From Deltaproteobacteria bacterium (GTDB taxonomy: Bacteria > Desulfobacterota > Desulfobacteria > Desulfobacterales > QNYZ01), in contig QNYZ01000035.1 in assembly GCA_003973265.1 (NCBI GenBank), positions 1-64,000 of the forward strand: 64,000 nucleotides of DNA. The letters are read 5' to 3'. The position numbers and the translations under genes were made by a program. Shown piece after piece: positions 31,136-41,254 of the stretch (positions are counted from its first letter, which is position 1; every line of letters begins with the position of its first letter). The notes under the pieces are model-generated. The model saw only the letters and a program-made list of their open reading frames with translations, was not told where the DNA came from and searched no databases.

Positions 31136-32743
31136 TTATAGCAGGTTTTCAAAAAAATCGTTTCCCTTGTCGTCTACAATAATAAAAGCCGGGAAGTCCT
31201 TAACCGTAATTTGAAATATCGCTTCCATCCCCAACTCGGCGTAAGCCAGGGTTTCAACCCTGGTTATGCATTCCTTCCCCAGGCGGGCTGCCGGTCCGCC
31301 AATGGAGCCAAGGTAGAATCCGCCATTTTTTTGACACGCATCGGTAACGGTTTTTGACCGGTTGCCCTTGGCCAGCATCACCAAAGAGCCTCCGTTCTCC
31401 TGGAAGATCGGTACATACGGGTCCATCCGACCGGCCGTGGTGGGGCCGAAAGCGCCTGAAGCGTATCCCGGCGGGGTCTTGGCGGGGCCCGCATAGTAAA
31501 CGATGTGGTTCTTCATGTAGTCCGGAAGGTCTTCTCCCTTATCCAGACGCTCCTTCAATTTGGCGTGGGCAATATCCCGGGCCACAATGATTTTTCCTGA
31601 CAGCGACAGCCTTGTCGCCACAGGATATCTGCTGAGTGTCGACCGGATCTGGTCCATCGTTCGATCCAGGTCAACCGGAATGGCCGTGTCCTCTGAAGTA
31701 CCCGGTTCTGGCAGGAAGCGGGCCGGGTCGGTTTCCAGCGCTTCCAGAAAAATACCGTCGGATGTTATTTTGGCCTTGATATTCCGATCGGCACTGCAAC
31801 TGACACCGATTCCGATGGGGCAGGAGGCGCCATGACGAGGCAGGCGTATCACCCGCACATCGTGACAAAAATATTTTCCACCGAACTGGGCACCAATACC
31901 AAGCTGTCGTGACAGATTCAGCATCCTTTGTTCGAGTTCGATGTCCCGGAAAGCATGGCCGGTTAGACTTCCCCTCGTTGGTAGCCCGTCGAGATATCCA
32001 GTTGAGGCGAGCTTGACGGTTTTCAGGTTCATCTCCGCCGAGGTCCCCCCGACTACGAAAGCCAGGTGATACGGCGGGCAGGCCGCTGTTCCCAGGGTTT
32101 TCATCTTGGCCCGCATGAAATCGACGAGGGTGTCAGGATTTAAAACCGCCCTGGTCTCCTGATACAGATACGTCTTATTGGCCGATCCACCGCCCTTGGC
32201 AACAAATAAAAAGGTATAGGCGTCTCCCGGGGTTGCATACAGATCGATCTGAGCGGGCAGATTACAGCCGGTATTTTTTTCCTCGTACATGGTGAGGGGC
32301 GCATTCTGAGAATAGCGCAGGTTGCCTTTGGTGTACGCATTGAAAACGCCTCTGGCGAGGGCCTCGGCGTCGTTGCATCCGGTCCAGACCCGCTGGCCTT
32401 TTTTTCCGAGGATAATGGCCGTTCCCGTATCCTGACAGAGTGGAAACACCCGGTCTGAAGCGATCACGGCATTTTTTATCATTTCAAGGGCGACGTAGCG
32501 GTCGTTGTCCGAGGCCTCAGGATCCGCCATGATTTTTGCCAATAATTTTACATGCGCAGTCCGTAATAAATGTGATACATCCCGGAAAGCGGTTTCAGCC
32601 AGAAGGGTCAAAGCGCCCTTCTCTATTCGGAGGATCGATTCATCACCAAAGGATGTAATTGAGGTACTGTCCGTTTCCAGCAGGCGGTAGGCGGTCGTAT
32701 CTTCGGCCAGCGGAAACATATCGGTGTAGGCAAACTCTGCCAT
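31136..32743 (-). CDS. fumA: Class I fumarate hydratase (fused, FumA/B type)
   Basis: A 535-residue oxygen-sensitive [4Fe-4S] fumarase that interconverts fumarate and malate. Alpha and beta parts are fused in one chain as in E. coli FumA. Likely cluster cysteines are in [10 protein letters not shown] (about residue 101), [11 protein letters not shown], and [11 protein letters not shown]. The catalytic [12 protein letters not shown] segment and the C-terminal beta domain ([20 protein letters not shown], then [12 protein letters not shown]) are intact. It follows the acyl-CoA ligase gene by two bases on the minus strand, an unusual but tight operon. It may serve the citric acid cycle or succinate pathway. 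Confidence 0.93.
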   Translation of the reverse strand: MAEFAYTDMFPLAEDTTAYRLLETDSTSITSFGDESILRIEKGALTLLAETAFRDVSHLLRTAHVKLLAKIMADPEASDNDRYVALEMIKNAVIASDRVFPLCQDTGTAIILGKKGQRVWTGCNDAEALARGVFNAYTKGNLRYSQNAPLTMYEEKNTGCNLPAQIDLYATPGDAYTFLFVAKGGGSANKTYLYQETRAVLNPDTLVDFMRAKMKTLGTAACPPYHLAFVVGGTSAEMNLKTVKLASTGYLDGLPTRGSLTGHAFRDIELEQRMLNLSRQLGIGAQFGGKYFCHDVRVIRLPRHGASCPIGIGVSCSADRNIKAKITSDGIFLEALETDPARFLPEPGTSEDTAIPVDLDRTMDQIRSTLSRYPVATRLSLSGKIIVARDIAHAKLKERLDKGEDLPDYMKNHIVYYAGPAKTPPGYASGAFGPTTAGRMDPYVPIFQENGGSLVMLAKGNRSKTVTDACQKNGGFYLGSIGGPAARLGKECITRVETLAYAELGMEAIFQITVKDFPAFIIVDDKGNDFFENLL

Positions 32744-32745
32744 GA

Positions 32746-34434
32746 TTATTTCTCCACCTTTTCTATTCGCAAATCTTTTTTAAGCACTTTACCAACGTTT
32801 GTCTTCGGCAACTCGTCCCTGAATTCAACCAGGGTGGGAAGTTTGTACGTTGCCAGGTTACCCCTGCAGTATTCAATAATTTCTTCCCGGGTGAGCGTCT
32901 CACCCTCTTTGATAACGATAAAAACTTTTACCTGTTCGCCCCGGGAAGGATGGGGGACACCAATGGCCGCAGCTTCAACGATCAGTGGATGTTCAAAAAG
33001 GACTTCTTCAATATCGCGGGGATAGACATTATACCCCCCGCAGATAATCATATCTTTTTTCCGGTCGACGATGAAAAAATAACCATCCTCGTCCATCCTG
33101 GCAATATCGCCGGTATGAAGCCAGCCATCGGTAATGGTTTTCTTTGTCTCTTCCGGACGATCCAGATACCCCTGCATGACCTGAGGGCCTTTTATGATGA
33201 GCTCGCCGGGCTCACCAACCGGCAAATCCGTGGTACCTTCTTCTAAATCCACGATGCGGCAAATAGTATTGGAAAGAGGCAGGCCGATGCTGCCCACTTT
33301 TCGTTTTCCCCCCGCAAAGGGGTTGGTATGTGTTACCGGTGTCGATTCCGTCAGCCCATATCCCTCGACGATCACTGCGCCGGTTTTTTTTTCGAACTCC
33401 CTGATCACCTCGACCGGCAGGGGGGCACTGCCAGAAAAGCATCCTTTAATCGAGGTGAGATCCATTTTTTCAATCATGGGATGATTCAACATGCCGATAT
33501 ACATGGTGGGAACCAGAGGGGCAAACGTCGGCTTGAATTTGCCGATAGCATCAAGCAGCGGGGCCGGCTGGGGCCGGGGAATGAGGATGTCGCTCCAGCC
33601 CATGAATACGGCAAAATTCATGGCGGTGGTCAGCCCGAATACATGAAAAAAAGGCAGGGCGCCCAGCATCACTTCTCCTCCTCGTTTAAACTTGGGAAAC
33701 CAGGCCCGTACCTGCTGGACATTGCAGCTCAAATTGGAATGGGAAAGTATTACACCCTTGGAGATGCCCGTCGTGCCCCCTGTGTACTGGTACATGGCGA
33801 TATCATCAAAGGCAATCTCAACTTTCGGCGGAGATGCGGGCGGCCCGGACATTACCTTTTTCCATCGATACGTATCCGGGGCCTGCTTTACGTCCGCCGC
33901 CAAGCCCTTTTTCTTTCCGACCAGCGGAAAGAGAAGGTTTTTGGGAAAGGGAAGATAGTCCCCAATCGATGTAATAATGATCTGCTTGATGCCGGTTTTG
34001 GGCCTCAAGTCGATCATCCGGTTACCCAGCAGATCCAGGGTAATCAGTATCTTTGCGCAAGAATCGTTGAATTGATGCTCCAGTTCCCTGTCAGAGTAAA
34101 GCGGGTTGTTCATCACCACCACCGCGCCGATCCTGAGGGCGGCAAAATAAGAAACAACGCAGGGAATGAGGTTGGGCAGGAGAATGGCTACACGGTCTCC
34201 CTTCTGAATACCAAACTCCGTTAAACGGGCCGCAAACAGGTTTACAGCCCGATTCAGGCTCCGGTAACTCATCTTATACCCTTGAAAGATGAGGGCCGGA
34301 TGATCGGGAAATTGATTTGCAGATATTTCCAGGAATTCCGGCAGGCATGTTTGCCTGAAATTAATCTCGGAAGGAGTGCCATCCTCATAATGGGCCAGCC
34401 ATGGTTTATCTTCATACCTGATTGTCTGGGTCAT
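32746..34434 (-). CDS. fadD: Long-chain fatty acid-CoA ligase
   Basis: A 562-residue AMP-forming acyl-CoA synthetase. The P-loop is [12 protein letters not shown], the adenine motif VEGYGLTE, followed by [17 protein letters not shown] and the hinge [14 protein letters not shown]; the catalytic Lys is in [13 protein letters not shown]. The close match to FadD-type enzymes ([32 protein letters not shown]) suggests medium- or long-chain fatty acids. GGAAG precedes the ATG. It is first in the operon with fumarase. It is one of two ANL ligases in the window; the other, at 3768, is more distant. Confidence 0.9.
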   Translation of the reverse strand: MTQTIRYEDKPWLAHYEDGTPSEINFRQTCLPEFLEISANQFPDHPALIFQGYKMSYRSLNRAVNLFAARLTEFGIQKGDRVAILLPNLIPCVVSYFAALRIGAVVVMNNPLYSDRELEHQFNDSCAKILITLDLLGNRMIDLRPKTGIKQIIITSIGDYLPFPKNLLFPLVGKKKGLAADVKQAPDTYRWKKVMSGPPASPPKVEIAFDDIAMYQYTGGTTGISKGVILSHSNLSCNVQQVRAWFPKFKRGGEVMLGALPFFHVFGLTTAMNFAVFMGWSDILIPRPQPAPLLDAIGKFKPTFAPLVPTMYIGMLNHPMIEKMDLTSIKGCFSGSAPLPVEVIREFEKKTGAVIVEGYGLTESTPVTHTNPFAGGKRKVGSIGLPLSNTICRIVDLEEGTTDLPVGEPGELIIKGPQVMQGYLDRPEETKKTITDGWLHTGDIARMDEDGYFFIVDRKKDMIICGGYNVYPRDIEEVLFEHPLIVEAAAIGVPHPSRGEQVKVFIVIKEGETLTREEIIEYCRGNLATYKLPTLVEFRDELPKTNVGKVLKKDLRIEKVEK

Positions 34435-34813
34435 GGAAACTTCCTTTCAAGCATTAATAATTCCACATAGATGCCAGCCTATCTGCCTGAAAAAAATATA
34501 TCTATAAAATATAATATAACATGAGTCCTGTATTTTTTCAAAGTACGATCTGAATTGTCTGGAAACTGCAATGATCAGAAGTTCATCAGAGCCTCTTTAA
34601 AAAGCCGCTGATATCTGTTATCTTTATATGTACGCGACGGACCTGCCGGGGATTATCCGGCGGTTGGGATCGTACCTGATTAAAAGGATATATAAAACAT
34701 CCTGTTTTGAACCAGGGCATTGCCAAATGGATCTTTTGTCCTCTGATTTTTTCTTGATAAATTCTGTCAATCAGATCGACCTATAAAAGTCCAGGCATAA
34801 AACAGGTATAAAA
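34435..34813. other. 379-bp divergent intergenic region
   Basis: It separates the fadD-fum operon (minus) from the SH3-domain protein gene (plus). A very A/T-rich block at about 34493-34522 (ATATATCTATAAAATATAAT) is a good place for a -10 element in either direction. I see no open frame or strong hairpin in the rest. Confidence 0.4.
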
Positions 34814-35959
34814 ATGGTCATTTCTGAAAAAAAATGGACGCCCAACCCGTTAATAGTTAAATCTGCTCTGCCTGCAGGCATACAGGGAGGGATGTCACCA
34901 GGGGCAGCCGTCGTTTTACTGGCGGTTTGCATTGTGGCAGGGTTTATCTTTTACCGGTTATTTTCAGTAAATGGGAATGTTCAAACGAGTCTGGATGGTC
35001 CCTCAGGCGCAGTCACGGAACCGATACGCTATAAAATCGTTCGACCGCCATCTGTAACAGCCGGTGAAAAAGGTAGAATGAAACAGTCATTATCTGAGGA
35101 ATCCCTCCCCCCAATACAGAATGATGAGAAGCAATCCGAAACGGCGGTAGAAACATCGGCCGTTGCAGAATTTAAGGGAAAGGGTGTCTCTCAATCGGTG
35201 GACACCACAGCGTCACCATCGCACGGCGGCAACCCAAAAGATGCGGCACCCGTGCCTGATGCCAAGGCGGACTCCCAATCAGATATCCAGGCGGATACCA
35301 CGTCGGGTATTCAGCCGGTTGACGGGCAACCTGCCGGGTTATCAGCGGAACAGCCAAAAGGAGAAGGCCGCCCGGCATCATTCAAAAAAGAACCGGCCAG
35401 GGAGCGGGAGTCATTATTTACAAAAGTACCGGCCGGACGGGTCCGCAAGGCCCCCTCTATGGATGCCGATATTCTATTTTACCTGAAAAAGGGGGATAAG
35501 GTATCCGTCATCGATACTCGTGATGGCTGGTATCGGATTGATACCGCAGACGGTCAAAGGGGATGGGCAAACGGTATGTTGTTTTCAATAGATGCCCCCG
35601 GTCATCTTGATAAGGCTGATAAAAACCTGATCCGCGCTGTTTTAGTAGAATCACCCGAACCCAACAGGCAGACCGTCCATATTGTTTTAAGCGATTACCA
35701 CCTGCCCAATACCATGATATTAAAAGGCGACCGACCCCGCGTGGTTTGTGACTTCTACGGGCTCCATATATCCCCGGGGATGAAAAAAAGGGTTGAGTAT
35801 GAAACCGGCCTGGTTCGGGCAGTCCGTACAGGTATTCATGCGGGGGAAAAACCGAAGATACGTATCGTGGTCGACCTGGTTCCCGGACGGGATTATATCA
35901 TTGAGAAAAGTTTTATACTTGAAGAGAACGTTTTTCTGGTAGATATTCGTTTGAAATAG
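34814..35959 (+). CDS. Membrane-anchored SH3b/AMIN-like cell-envelope protein
   Basis: A 381-residue protein with a short cytoplasmic N-terminus, one membrane helix (GAAVVLLAVCIVAGFIFYRLF, residues about 33-53), and a long low-complexity Ser/Pro/Gln/Asp linker (about 60-195). An SH3b domain at about 200-258 follows (PAGRVRKAPSMDADILFYL, DGWYRIDTADGQRGWANG), with the paired GW motifs of peptidoglycan-binding modules. The last 110 residues (VESPEPNRQTVHIVLSDY, RPRVVCDFYG, KIRIVVDLVPGRDY) look like an AMIN-type beta domain that targets proteins to the cell wall. Probably a division- or envelope-associated factor. It stands alone, with a terminator right behind it. Confidence 0.65.
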   Translation: MVISEKKWTPNPLIVKSALPAGIQGGMSPGAAVVLLAVCIVAGFIFYRLFSVNGNVQTSLDGPSGAVTEPIRYKIVRPPSVTAGEKGRMKQSLSEESLPPIQNDEKQSETAVETSAVAEFKGKGVSQSVDTTASPSHGGNPKDAAPVPDAKADSQSDIQADTTSGIQPVDGQPAGLSAEQPKGEGRPASFKKEPARERESLFTKVPAGRVRKAPSMDADILFYLKKGDKVSVIDTRDGWYRIDTADGQRGWANGMLFSIDAPGHLDKADKNLIRAVLVESPEPNRQTVHIVLSDYHLPNTMILKGDRPRVVCDFYGLHISPGMKKRVEYETGLVRAVRTGIHAGEKPKIRIVVDLVPGRDYIIEKSFILEENVFLVDIRLK

Positions 35960-35990
35960 GCCCCCTGCCCAGGGTATCCGGGCAGGGGGC
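35960..35990. terminator. 11-bp GC-rich terminator between convergent genes
   Basis: GCCCCCTGCCC (35960-35970) pairs perfectly with GGGCAGGGGGC (35980-35990) around a 9-nt loop. It begins directly after the stop codon of the SH3b-domain gene and lies 60 bp beyond the end of pepA on the other strand, so it can serve both transcripts. Confidence 0.75.
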
Positions 35991-36051
35991 ATCTGTTTGC
36001 GTTACCGTTAGCAAGCAGAGAAGCGGTAATGTGAGATGTCATTCTTGCCGT

Positions 36052-37533
36052 CTAAATCCCCTTAATCGTCTCCAGCAATCGGTAGATCAGGCGGACACCG
36101 AATCCGGTGGCGCCGGCTTCTCCATAGGTATTTCCTTTCTTCAGGAAAGCAGGCCCAGCGATATCAATGTGCGCCCATCGGGTGTTTTTTACAAATTCGG
36201 AAAGAAAAAGGGCGGCGGTAATGGCCCCGCCCCATCTTGAAGCGCTGATGTTGCTCAGATCCGCCATATCACTCTTAAGCAACTCTTTATAATCATCGGG
36301 CAGCGGCATGCGCCAGCAGCGTTCGTGCGTCTGCTTTCCGGCATCAACCAGGGAATCTGCCAATGTATCGTCAGGTGTGAATAAACCGGCGATATTTTCC
36401 CCAAGCGCCACCACGCAGGCACCGGTCAGGGTGGCCATGTCAATCGTTATTTCCGGAGAAAATGTTCTGATGGCCCAGGCCATGGCATCGATGAGAATCA
36501 ATCTGCCTTCAGCATCGGTATTGCCGATCTCAACGGTTTTTCCGGAATAGGATTTTACAATATCACCGGGTCGGGTGGCCGTACCCGATGGCATATTTTC
36601 TACCATCGGTATGACACCGACCAGAGGTATTTTCAAATTCAACCTTGCGGCCGTGATTAAAGTGGCCGCAACGGCGGCGGCACCGGACATGTCGCACTTC
36701 ATGGTTTCGATAGATCCGGTCGGCTTCAGGTTGATACCGCCGGCGTCAAAGGTGACGCCCTTTCCAATCAAAGCCACGGCCTTTTTACCGGCACCCCGGA
36801 CCGGATGCCGCAGCACCACCAGGCGCGGACGACTTTCGCTTCCCTGGGCCACGGCCAGCATGGCACCGAACTTTTTATTTTTCAGCCAGCGCTCATCATA
36901 GACATCCACTTTTAACCCCGATTTCTGGGCAATCCGCTTGATGTCACGGGCAAAAGCTGCAGGGGTTTTGTCGTTGGATGTTGTATTGATCCAGTCTCTG
37001 GCCTGGAGCGTCCCTTCGCAGATGGTATTGATCCTGGAAACAAGTGAGCGAAACCTGGCGGTGCGGGTCGTGGTATTAAGTATCAGTTTGACCCGTTTTA
37101 AAGCGGGATGCGTCGGCTTCTTGTATTTGGAGAACTGATGGTTTGCCAGGCGGGCACCCTCCCCAATAGCTGTTATGATATCCTCTTGATTAAAATTTAA
37201 TTTTTTTGCGGAAGGAATCAGAAGCGCCACTTCGGTAAGCCCGAGTTCGATCCCTTTTTTCACAGCGCGGCCCCCCATACTGCGCAGTCTTTCAAGATCA
37301 ATGTCGGAAGTTTTGCCGAGCCCCAGTAACAGCAGCCGCTGTGTCTTTAAATTTTGCGGATCATAGTAAGTAATCTGATCATCTTTGGCCCCCTTAAACT
37401 CTTTGAAGGCTTCGACTTTTTTTAAAACAGCACTGATTTTGCGATCATTGAACAAAGGGATTTCTTCAGCAACCGGGAGAACCAGCATATTGAGCTTTGA
37501 TTTGAATGGATCGATTGTTGATAATTGCAGCAT
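36052..37533 (-). CDS. pepA: Leucyl aminopeptidase, M17 family
   Basis: A 493-residue cytosolic metallo-exopeptidase that removes N-terminal residues from peptides. The N-terminal domain (residues 1-165) is followed by the catalytic domain with metal/active-site segments GKGVTFDAGGINLKPTGS, MKCDMSGAAAVAAT, the M17 signature NTDAEGRLIL, and TIDMATLTGA. The Lys in GKGVTFDAGG and the Asp/Glu ligands in DMSGA, DAGG and NTDAEGR are intact. AAGGAG precedes the ATG. Length is normal. It is a monocistronic gene on the minus strand. Some PepA proteins also bind DNA; nothing here tells which role applies. Confidence 0.95.
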   Translation of the reverse strand: MLQLSTIDPFKSKLNMLVLPVAEEIPLFNDRKISAVLKKVEAFKEFKGAKDDQITYYDPQNLKTQRLLLLGLGKTSDIDLERLRSMGGRAVKKGIELGLTEVALLIPSAKKLNFNQEDIITAIGEGARLANHQFSKYKKPTHPALKRVKLILNTTTRTARFRSLVSRINTICEGTLQARDWINTTSNDKTPAAFARDIKRIAQKSGLKVDVYDERWLKNKKFGAMLAVAQGSESRPRLVVLRHPVRGAGKKAVALIGKGVTFDAGGINLKPTGSIETMKCDMSGAAAVAATLITAARLNLKIPLVGVIPMVENMPSGTATRPGDIVKSYSGKTVEIGNTDAEGRLILIDAMAWAIRTFSPEITIDMATLTGACVVALGENIAGLFTPDDTLADSLVDAGKQTHERCWRMPLPDDYKELLKSDMADLSNISASRWGGAITAALFLSEFVKNTRWAHIDIAGPAFLKKGNTYGEAGATGFGVRLIYRLLETIKGI

Positions 37534-37862
37534 GAATATGATCTCCTTTTATTTTTCGGATCTGTCCATGGGCGGAATGCGCTTGATCCGGATTGATGTT
37601 TTTTGAGGAAAAGAATAGCTTTCGCAGCATAACGAGTCAATGAAAATGTTGCCGATTTGCCGGGATATCCGGTTCCTGCGGACAGCGGGTGTCATCCACC
37701 CGCAGTGGCGATAAGCGTCGGGAAAATATTCGAAATGCGGATAGAAAATTTTTCCTGTCCAATCGTAGATAGCTATCAGAAAATATTTATAATTCAACCC
37801 TTCCAGCCCTGAAGCGGCTGTTTTTCATTGACAGAAAATATCTTCCTGCCTATTATTTTTAC
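37534..37862. other. 329-bp divergent intergenic region
   Basis: It lies between pepA (minus) and a membrane protein gene (plus). The open frames here on the minus strand have no starts with ribosome binding sites and no motifs. The right edge carries the strong promoter at 37828-37856. The pepA promoter must be in the left part. Confidence 0.4.
37828..37862 (+). promoter_or_regulatory. Consensus promoter predicting a leaderless mRNA
   Basis: TTGACA (37828-37833), a 17-bp spacer and TATTAT (37851-37856) are followed by only six bases before the ATG at 37863. Standard spacing places the transcription start exactly on the A of that ATG. There is no Shine-Dalgarno sequence. It parallels the marR promoter at 22884. 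Confidence 0.65.
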
Positions 37863-38735
37863 ATGAGATGTGATCCTATCATTATAGGGCTGATCAAAAG
37901 AGCAGAAAACGTTATTAGTACTTTTTTATTCCCTGATGATATTCAGTTACAGATTTCCACCGAAGAAAAACGAAAACGCATCTATGTGTTTATGGTCGTT
38001 GTCATTCTCATTCCAGTGCTTATTGGACTGGGAATGGTCGGTTTTCGTCAGGATGACTGGTTAAAGGCGTCCTGGGCAAATTTTGCCGCGGCCGGTTTTA
38101 TCTCAATCGTTATACTGATTGCACGTAAATCCAGGGATGGTCGGAATGCATATCGATTCGGAATAGCCGGGGTCTCTCTTTTTTTATTGTATATTCTTAT
38201 CCTCGGAAGAGCCAGGGGCGGGGACCTCATGTGGTTTTATCTTTATCCGCTGGTCTCGTTTTTCTTGTTCGGCATTGCGGAGGGGCTGTTCTGGATAGCG
38301 GTTACCCTTATCCCCGCCTTTTTTATTATCCTGTTTCCCTCATTGACAAATACATTTCCGGTTCCATCCAGATTTGTGCTCAACTTTATTGTCTCGGTAT
38401 TAATTGTTGCAATTGTTGCCGGGCTGCTCGAGTCGCTACGACTTCATTTTGACAGAAAATTGGAAAAACAGAAAATTGAACTTGAAATTGCCCTTAAAAA
38501 TGTAAAAACACTGACCGGCCTGATCCCTATTTGCGCCAGTTGCAAGAAGATCAGGGATGACAAGGGATACTGGCAGGCGGTTGAAGAATATATTTCCACA
38601 CATACGGACGCCCTCTTCAGTCATAGCATCTGTGAAGATTGTCTTAGAAAAAGTGCGCCGGAAATATACCAGAGTCTAGTGGATCAGGGTGAAATCACCC
38701 CTTTGAAAAGTGGGGAGGATGCCCCGCCCACGTAA
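37863..38735 (+). CDS. Six-helix membrane protein with PICASCKKIRDD signalling tail
   Basis: A 290-residue protein with an N-terminal 40-residue cytoplasmic part, about six membrane helices (residues 40-195), a short coiled coil (DRKLEKQKIELEIALKNVKT) and a C-terminal cysteine module IPICASCKKIRDDKGYW, then SHSICEDCLRK. That tail (C-x-x-C with a later C-x-x-C) usually ends histidine kinases, GAF/PAS proteins or response regulators in deltaproteobacteria. Here it is joined straight to a membrane sensor-like part with no kinase, HAMP or cyclase domain. It may be a cut-down sensor using the cysteine module to bind metal or a partner. The start is supported by the promoter that abuts it. Confidence 0.65.
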   Translation: MRCDPIIIGLIKRAENVISTFLFPDDIQLQISTEEKRKRIYVFMVVVILIPVLIGLGMVGFRQDDWLKASWANFAAAGFISIVILIARKSRDGRNAYRFGIAGVSLFLLYILILGRARGGDLMWFYLYPLVSFFLFGIAEGLFWIAVTLIPAFFIILFPSLTNTFPVPSRFVLNFIVSVLIVAIVAGLLESLRLHFDRKLEKQKIELEIALKNVKTLTGLIPICASCKKIRDDKGYWQAVEEYISTHTDALFSHSICEDCLRKSAPEIYQSLVDQGEITPLKSGEDAPPT

Positions 38736-38792
38736 AAGATTCGATTTAAGTAGATATATAAAATAGGGGCGCTATCGAAAAAGGAAAATCCC

Positions 38793-38978
38793 ATGTGCGA
38801 ACAACGCGTTTATTTAATGGACCAGGGTGAAGAAAAATTGATTATGGAAGCGGTGGACCGGATGCAGGCCGTGCCCGGCGGTATCCGTGTGATGAATCTC
38901 TTTGGTGAAGAAAAAACCATTGCCGCTCAATTTCACTCCTTCGACAATAACAAAATGGTGCTGTCTGCCCGGGAGTGA
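38793..38978 (+). CDS. CooT-family nickel-binding protein
   Basis: A 61-residue protein starting MCEQRVYLM and continuing with GGIRVMNLFGEEKTI. This matches the small CooT family, in which the Cys at position 2 binds Ni(II) in a homodimer and the conserved core is 'MC.a.v.l ... vrv..lfge...i'. AAAGGA precedes the ATG. In Rhodospirillum rubrum CooT belongs to the carbon-monoxide dehydrogenase operon; no CODH or hydrogenase gene is nearby here, so it may be a general nickel chaperone. Confidence 0.75.
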   Translation: MCEQRVYLMDQGEEKLIMEAVDRMQAVPGGIRVMNLFGEEKTIAAQFHSFDNNKMVLSARE

Positions 38979-39041
38979 AAATTTGGTAATATTTTTTTTT
39001 AACGGCGAAGCACGTGAAATGGACGAAAGAAAGGCAAAACA

Positions 39042-39090
39042 CCGGGGATAAAATTCTCTCGTATTTCGCAGGGTAGAATTTTATCGCCGG
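39042..39090. terminator. Hairpin between cooT-like and J-domain genes
   Basis: CCGGGGATAAAATTCT (39042-39057) pairs at 15 of 16 positions with AGAATTTTATCGCCGG (39075-39090). It covers the stop codon of the minus-strand J-domain gene and follows the plus-strand cooT-like gene and a run of nine T residues at 38991-39000. It probably acts as a shared 3' end. Confidence 0.5.
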
Positions 39091-39521
39091 GTTTGCTGTT
39101 CCGCCTGAATTTCCCGGTATGCCGCCTGGATCTCCTTGAACCGGGTTTCTGCCAGTTCTTTGAACTCCTCGCCAAGGTGCTGGACCTTGTCCGGATGGTA
39201 TTTGGCGGCCAGCTGATGGTAAGCGGTTTTGATTTCATCGGGGCTGCTTTGGCGGGAGACACCAAGAACGGCATATGGATCCGCCGGATGCCGGGGACGG
39301 TGGGAGGGATTTGCCGTTTTTCCCTGGTTGGGTTTACTGTTTCCAGGCTTACCCGGCCGGAACATTCCCCTGGGGTTGCCTCCGTTTCGAAGATAGTTCC
39401 ACAATACAATTAAAACAATCGCGTCATCGAGCCATCCCCATATGCCAATCAGCCCTTCCGGCAACAGGTCGAGGGGAGAGAGCGTGTACAAAATAGCCAG
39501 AACCGTCCAGAAAACTTTCAT
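39081..39521 (-). CDS. Membrane J-domain protein with DUF1232-like N-terminus
   Basis: A 146-residue protein. Residues 1-45 ([35 protein letters not shown]) form a short hydrophobic segment with the SPLDLLPE...GWLDD pattern of DUF1232/YkvA-like proteins. The C-terminal J domain (from [13 protein letters not shown]) carries the HPD tripeptide in [12 protein letters not shown], the site that stimulates DnaK-type ATPases. It would recruit an Hsp70 to the membrane. AAGGGG precedes the ATG. It is a single gene read opposite to its neighbours. Confidence 0.85.
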   Translation of the reverse strand: MKVFWTVLAILYTLSPLDLLPEGLIGIWGWLDDAIVLIVLWNYLRNGGNPRGMFRPGKPGNSKPNQGKTANPSHRPRHPADPYAVLGVSRQSSPDEIKTAYHQLAAKYHPDKVQHLGEEFKELAETRFKEIQAAYREIQAEQQTRR

Positions 39522-39709
39522 GGTGTCCCCTTCAGATCAAAATGGACCGTGGTCGATATTCTATACTGTAAAAATAAGAAATTACAATAGGGATTAACCG
39601 ACAGGAAAATGCGAAGAACGGCTTGTCATCTGGCGTGTATGTTAAATTGTCTGTGTCTATCCGCATTCAAAATGGTTTTCCCTTGAAATGATCGGTCATT
39701 TTTTTTACG

Positions 39710-41254
39710 GTGACAGCGGTATTACACGGAAAAATTAATAATGGCGGTATTTTGCGGGGATTAAAATTTAAAATAGGTATCACTTTTGCGTTGATGTTGG
39801 GAATCGGCATGGTTTTGATCAATATCGTGCTGACAATGTTCTGGCAGCGGGATATGATCCATTCGGAAATCGACCGGTTTAAGGCGGTCATGGCGCTTTC
39901 TGCTGAGCATATCATGCAGGATTCGGCGGATATTGAAACCATCGCCCACCGCCTGGTGTCAACGGCAGGCGTGAAAAATGTATTCATTCAGGCAAGGGAA
40001 TCCAACCCGGTTTTGTTTCCTGAAGAGACCAGGTATCAGCCCAGATTAACGGATCTGGCGAAACAGGTCATCTCCACGGGTCGCGCCCGGGTAGCCGGCG
40101 AAAACCCGGGCAGGCGGTTTCTTTCCATCTCCAGCAGGAATCTCTTTATTGCCATCCCCCTGGCACCTGCATCTGCGGATACGGGTGTTATTGCGGTTAT
40201 GGTGTCGGTTAACCCACTGATAAGGAACTTGATCTCCAATCAAAAGGCGGTTTTTCTCTATATTCTGATCAACGTATTGATTTTAACGCTGGTGGGTCTG
40301 GTTCATATGGCCAAAGTCGTGATTCGTCCCATTGAACGGCTGGCGCAATTGTCCGAGACCTATACCGAGGAGGAAGGCCTCAACTTTATGGCCATCACGG
40401 AAGATAATGAATTTCGCCGCCTGTCGATGTCGCTCAACCAGATGATCCAGCGGATCGAGGCCGACAAGGATAAACTGAAAACAACAGTGCGATCTCTGAA
40501 AAGAGCCAATCGGCAATTACGGGATACCCAGCAGGAGATGGTCCGCACGGAAAAACTGGCAGCGGTGGGCCGGCTGGCTGCCGGGCTGGCACACGAAATC
40601 GGTAATCCGGTCGGCATTATCCAGGGATACCTGGATCTCGTCCGGCAACCAGATGAGCCGGATACGGACAAAAACGACTATCTCGACCGGGCCGAAAAGG
40701 AGCTGGACCGGATTGGCGGACTGATTCGAAAGCTGCTCGATTTCTCGCGTCCGGGACAGCAGGCACCTGACAATATTTCCGTCCACCACCTTCTGACTGA
40801 ATCCATCAACATGCTCCAAATTCAGTTAAAAAAAGAAATGGTGGGCATTTCTACCCGGCTGCGCGCAGGCAAGGACGTGGTTTTTGCCGATCCGGATCAA
40901 TTAAACCAGGTTTTTCTCAATTGTCTGCTCAATGCGATGGATGCAGTTGCAGTAACGTCCAACAAAGAGAAACAGATCATCATCGGGACCGAGCTGGCAG
41001 ATTCAGAAAAAGCGTTGAAGCCGGGCCGGTGGCTGTGGATCCGGATTCGAGATAATGGCGCCGGCATTTCCCCTGCAGACCTGCCCAAGATCTTTGATCC
41101 GTTTTTTACTACCAGGGAGCCAGGGAAGGGAACCGGTCTGGGCCTTTTCGTCTCCCATACAATTATAGAAAGTTTTGGCGGTCAGATGCGTATTGGCTCG
41201 ACCGGAAAAACCGGTACCGAGGTGATCATTGAACTGCCGCTCGTTGACGATTGA
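39710..41254 (+). CDS. Membrane sensor histidine kinase
   Basis: A 514-residue two-component sensor. Two membrane helices (residues about 17-40 and 180-205) bracket a periplasmic domain. A HAMP-like linker leads to the dimerisation/phosphoacceptor domain with the H-box AAGLAHEIGNPVGIIQGYLD (His about residue 295) and the ATPase domain with N-box FLNCLLNAMDAV, DNGAGISPADLPKIFDPFFT and GTGLGLFVSH. It starts at a GTG (39710). The NtrC-type regulator follows 115 bp later and is the expected partner. The sensed signal is unknown. The E-I-G-N-P motif is that of NtrB/ZraS-like kinases. Confidence 0.92.
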   Translation: MTAVLHGKINNGGILRGLKFKIGITFALMLGIGMVLINIVLTMFWQRDMIHSEIDRFKAVMALSAEHIMQDSADIETIAHRLVSTAGVKNVFIQARESNPVLFPEETRYQPRLTDLAKQVISTGRARVAGENPGRRFLSISSRNLFIAIPLAPASADTGVIAVMVSVNPLIRNLISNQKAVFLYILINVLILTLVGLVHMAKVVIRPIERLAQLSETYTEEEGLNFMAITEDNEFRRLSMSLNQMIQRIEADKDKLKTTVRSLKRANRQLRDTQQEMVRTEKLAAVGRLAAGLAHEIGNPVGIIQGYLDLVRQPDEPDTDKNDYLDRAEKELDRIGGLIRKLLDFSRPGQQAPDNISVHHLLTESINMLQIQLKKEMVGISTRLRAGKDVVFADPDQLNQVFLNCLLNAMDAVAVTSNKEKQIIIGTELADSEKALKPGRWLWIRIRDNGAGISPADLPKIFDPFFTTREPGKGTGLGLFVSHTIIESFGGQMRIGSTGKTGTEVIIELPLVDD

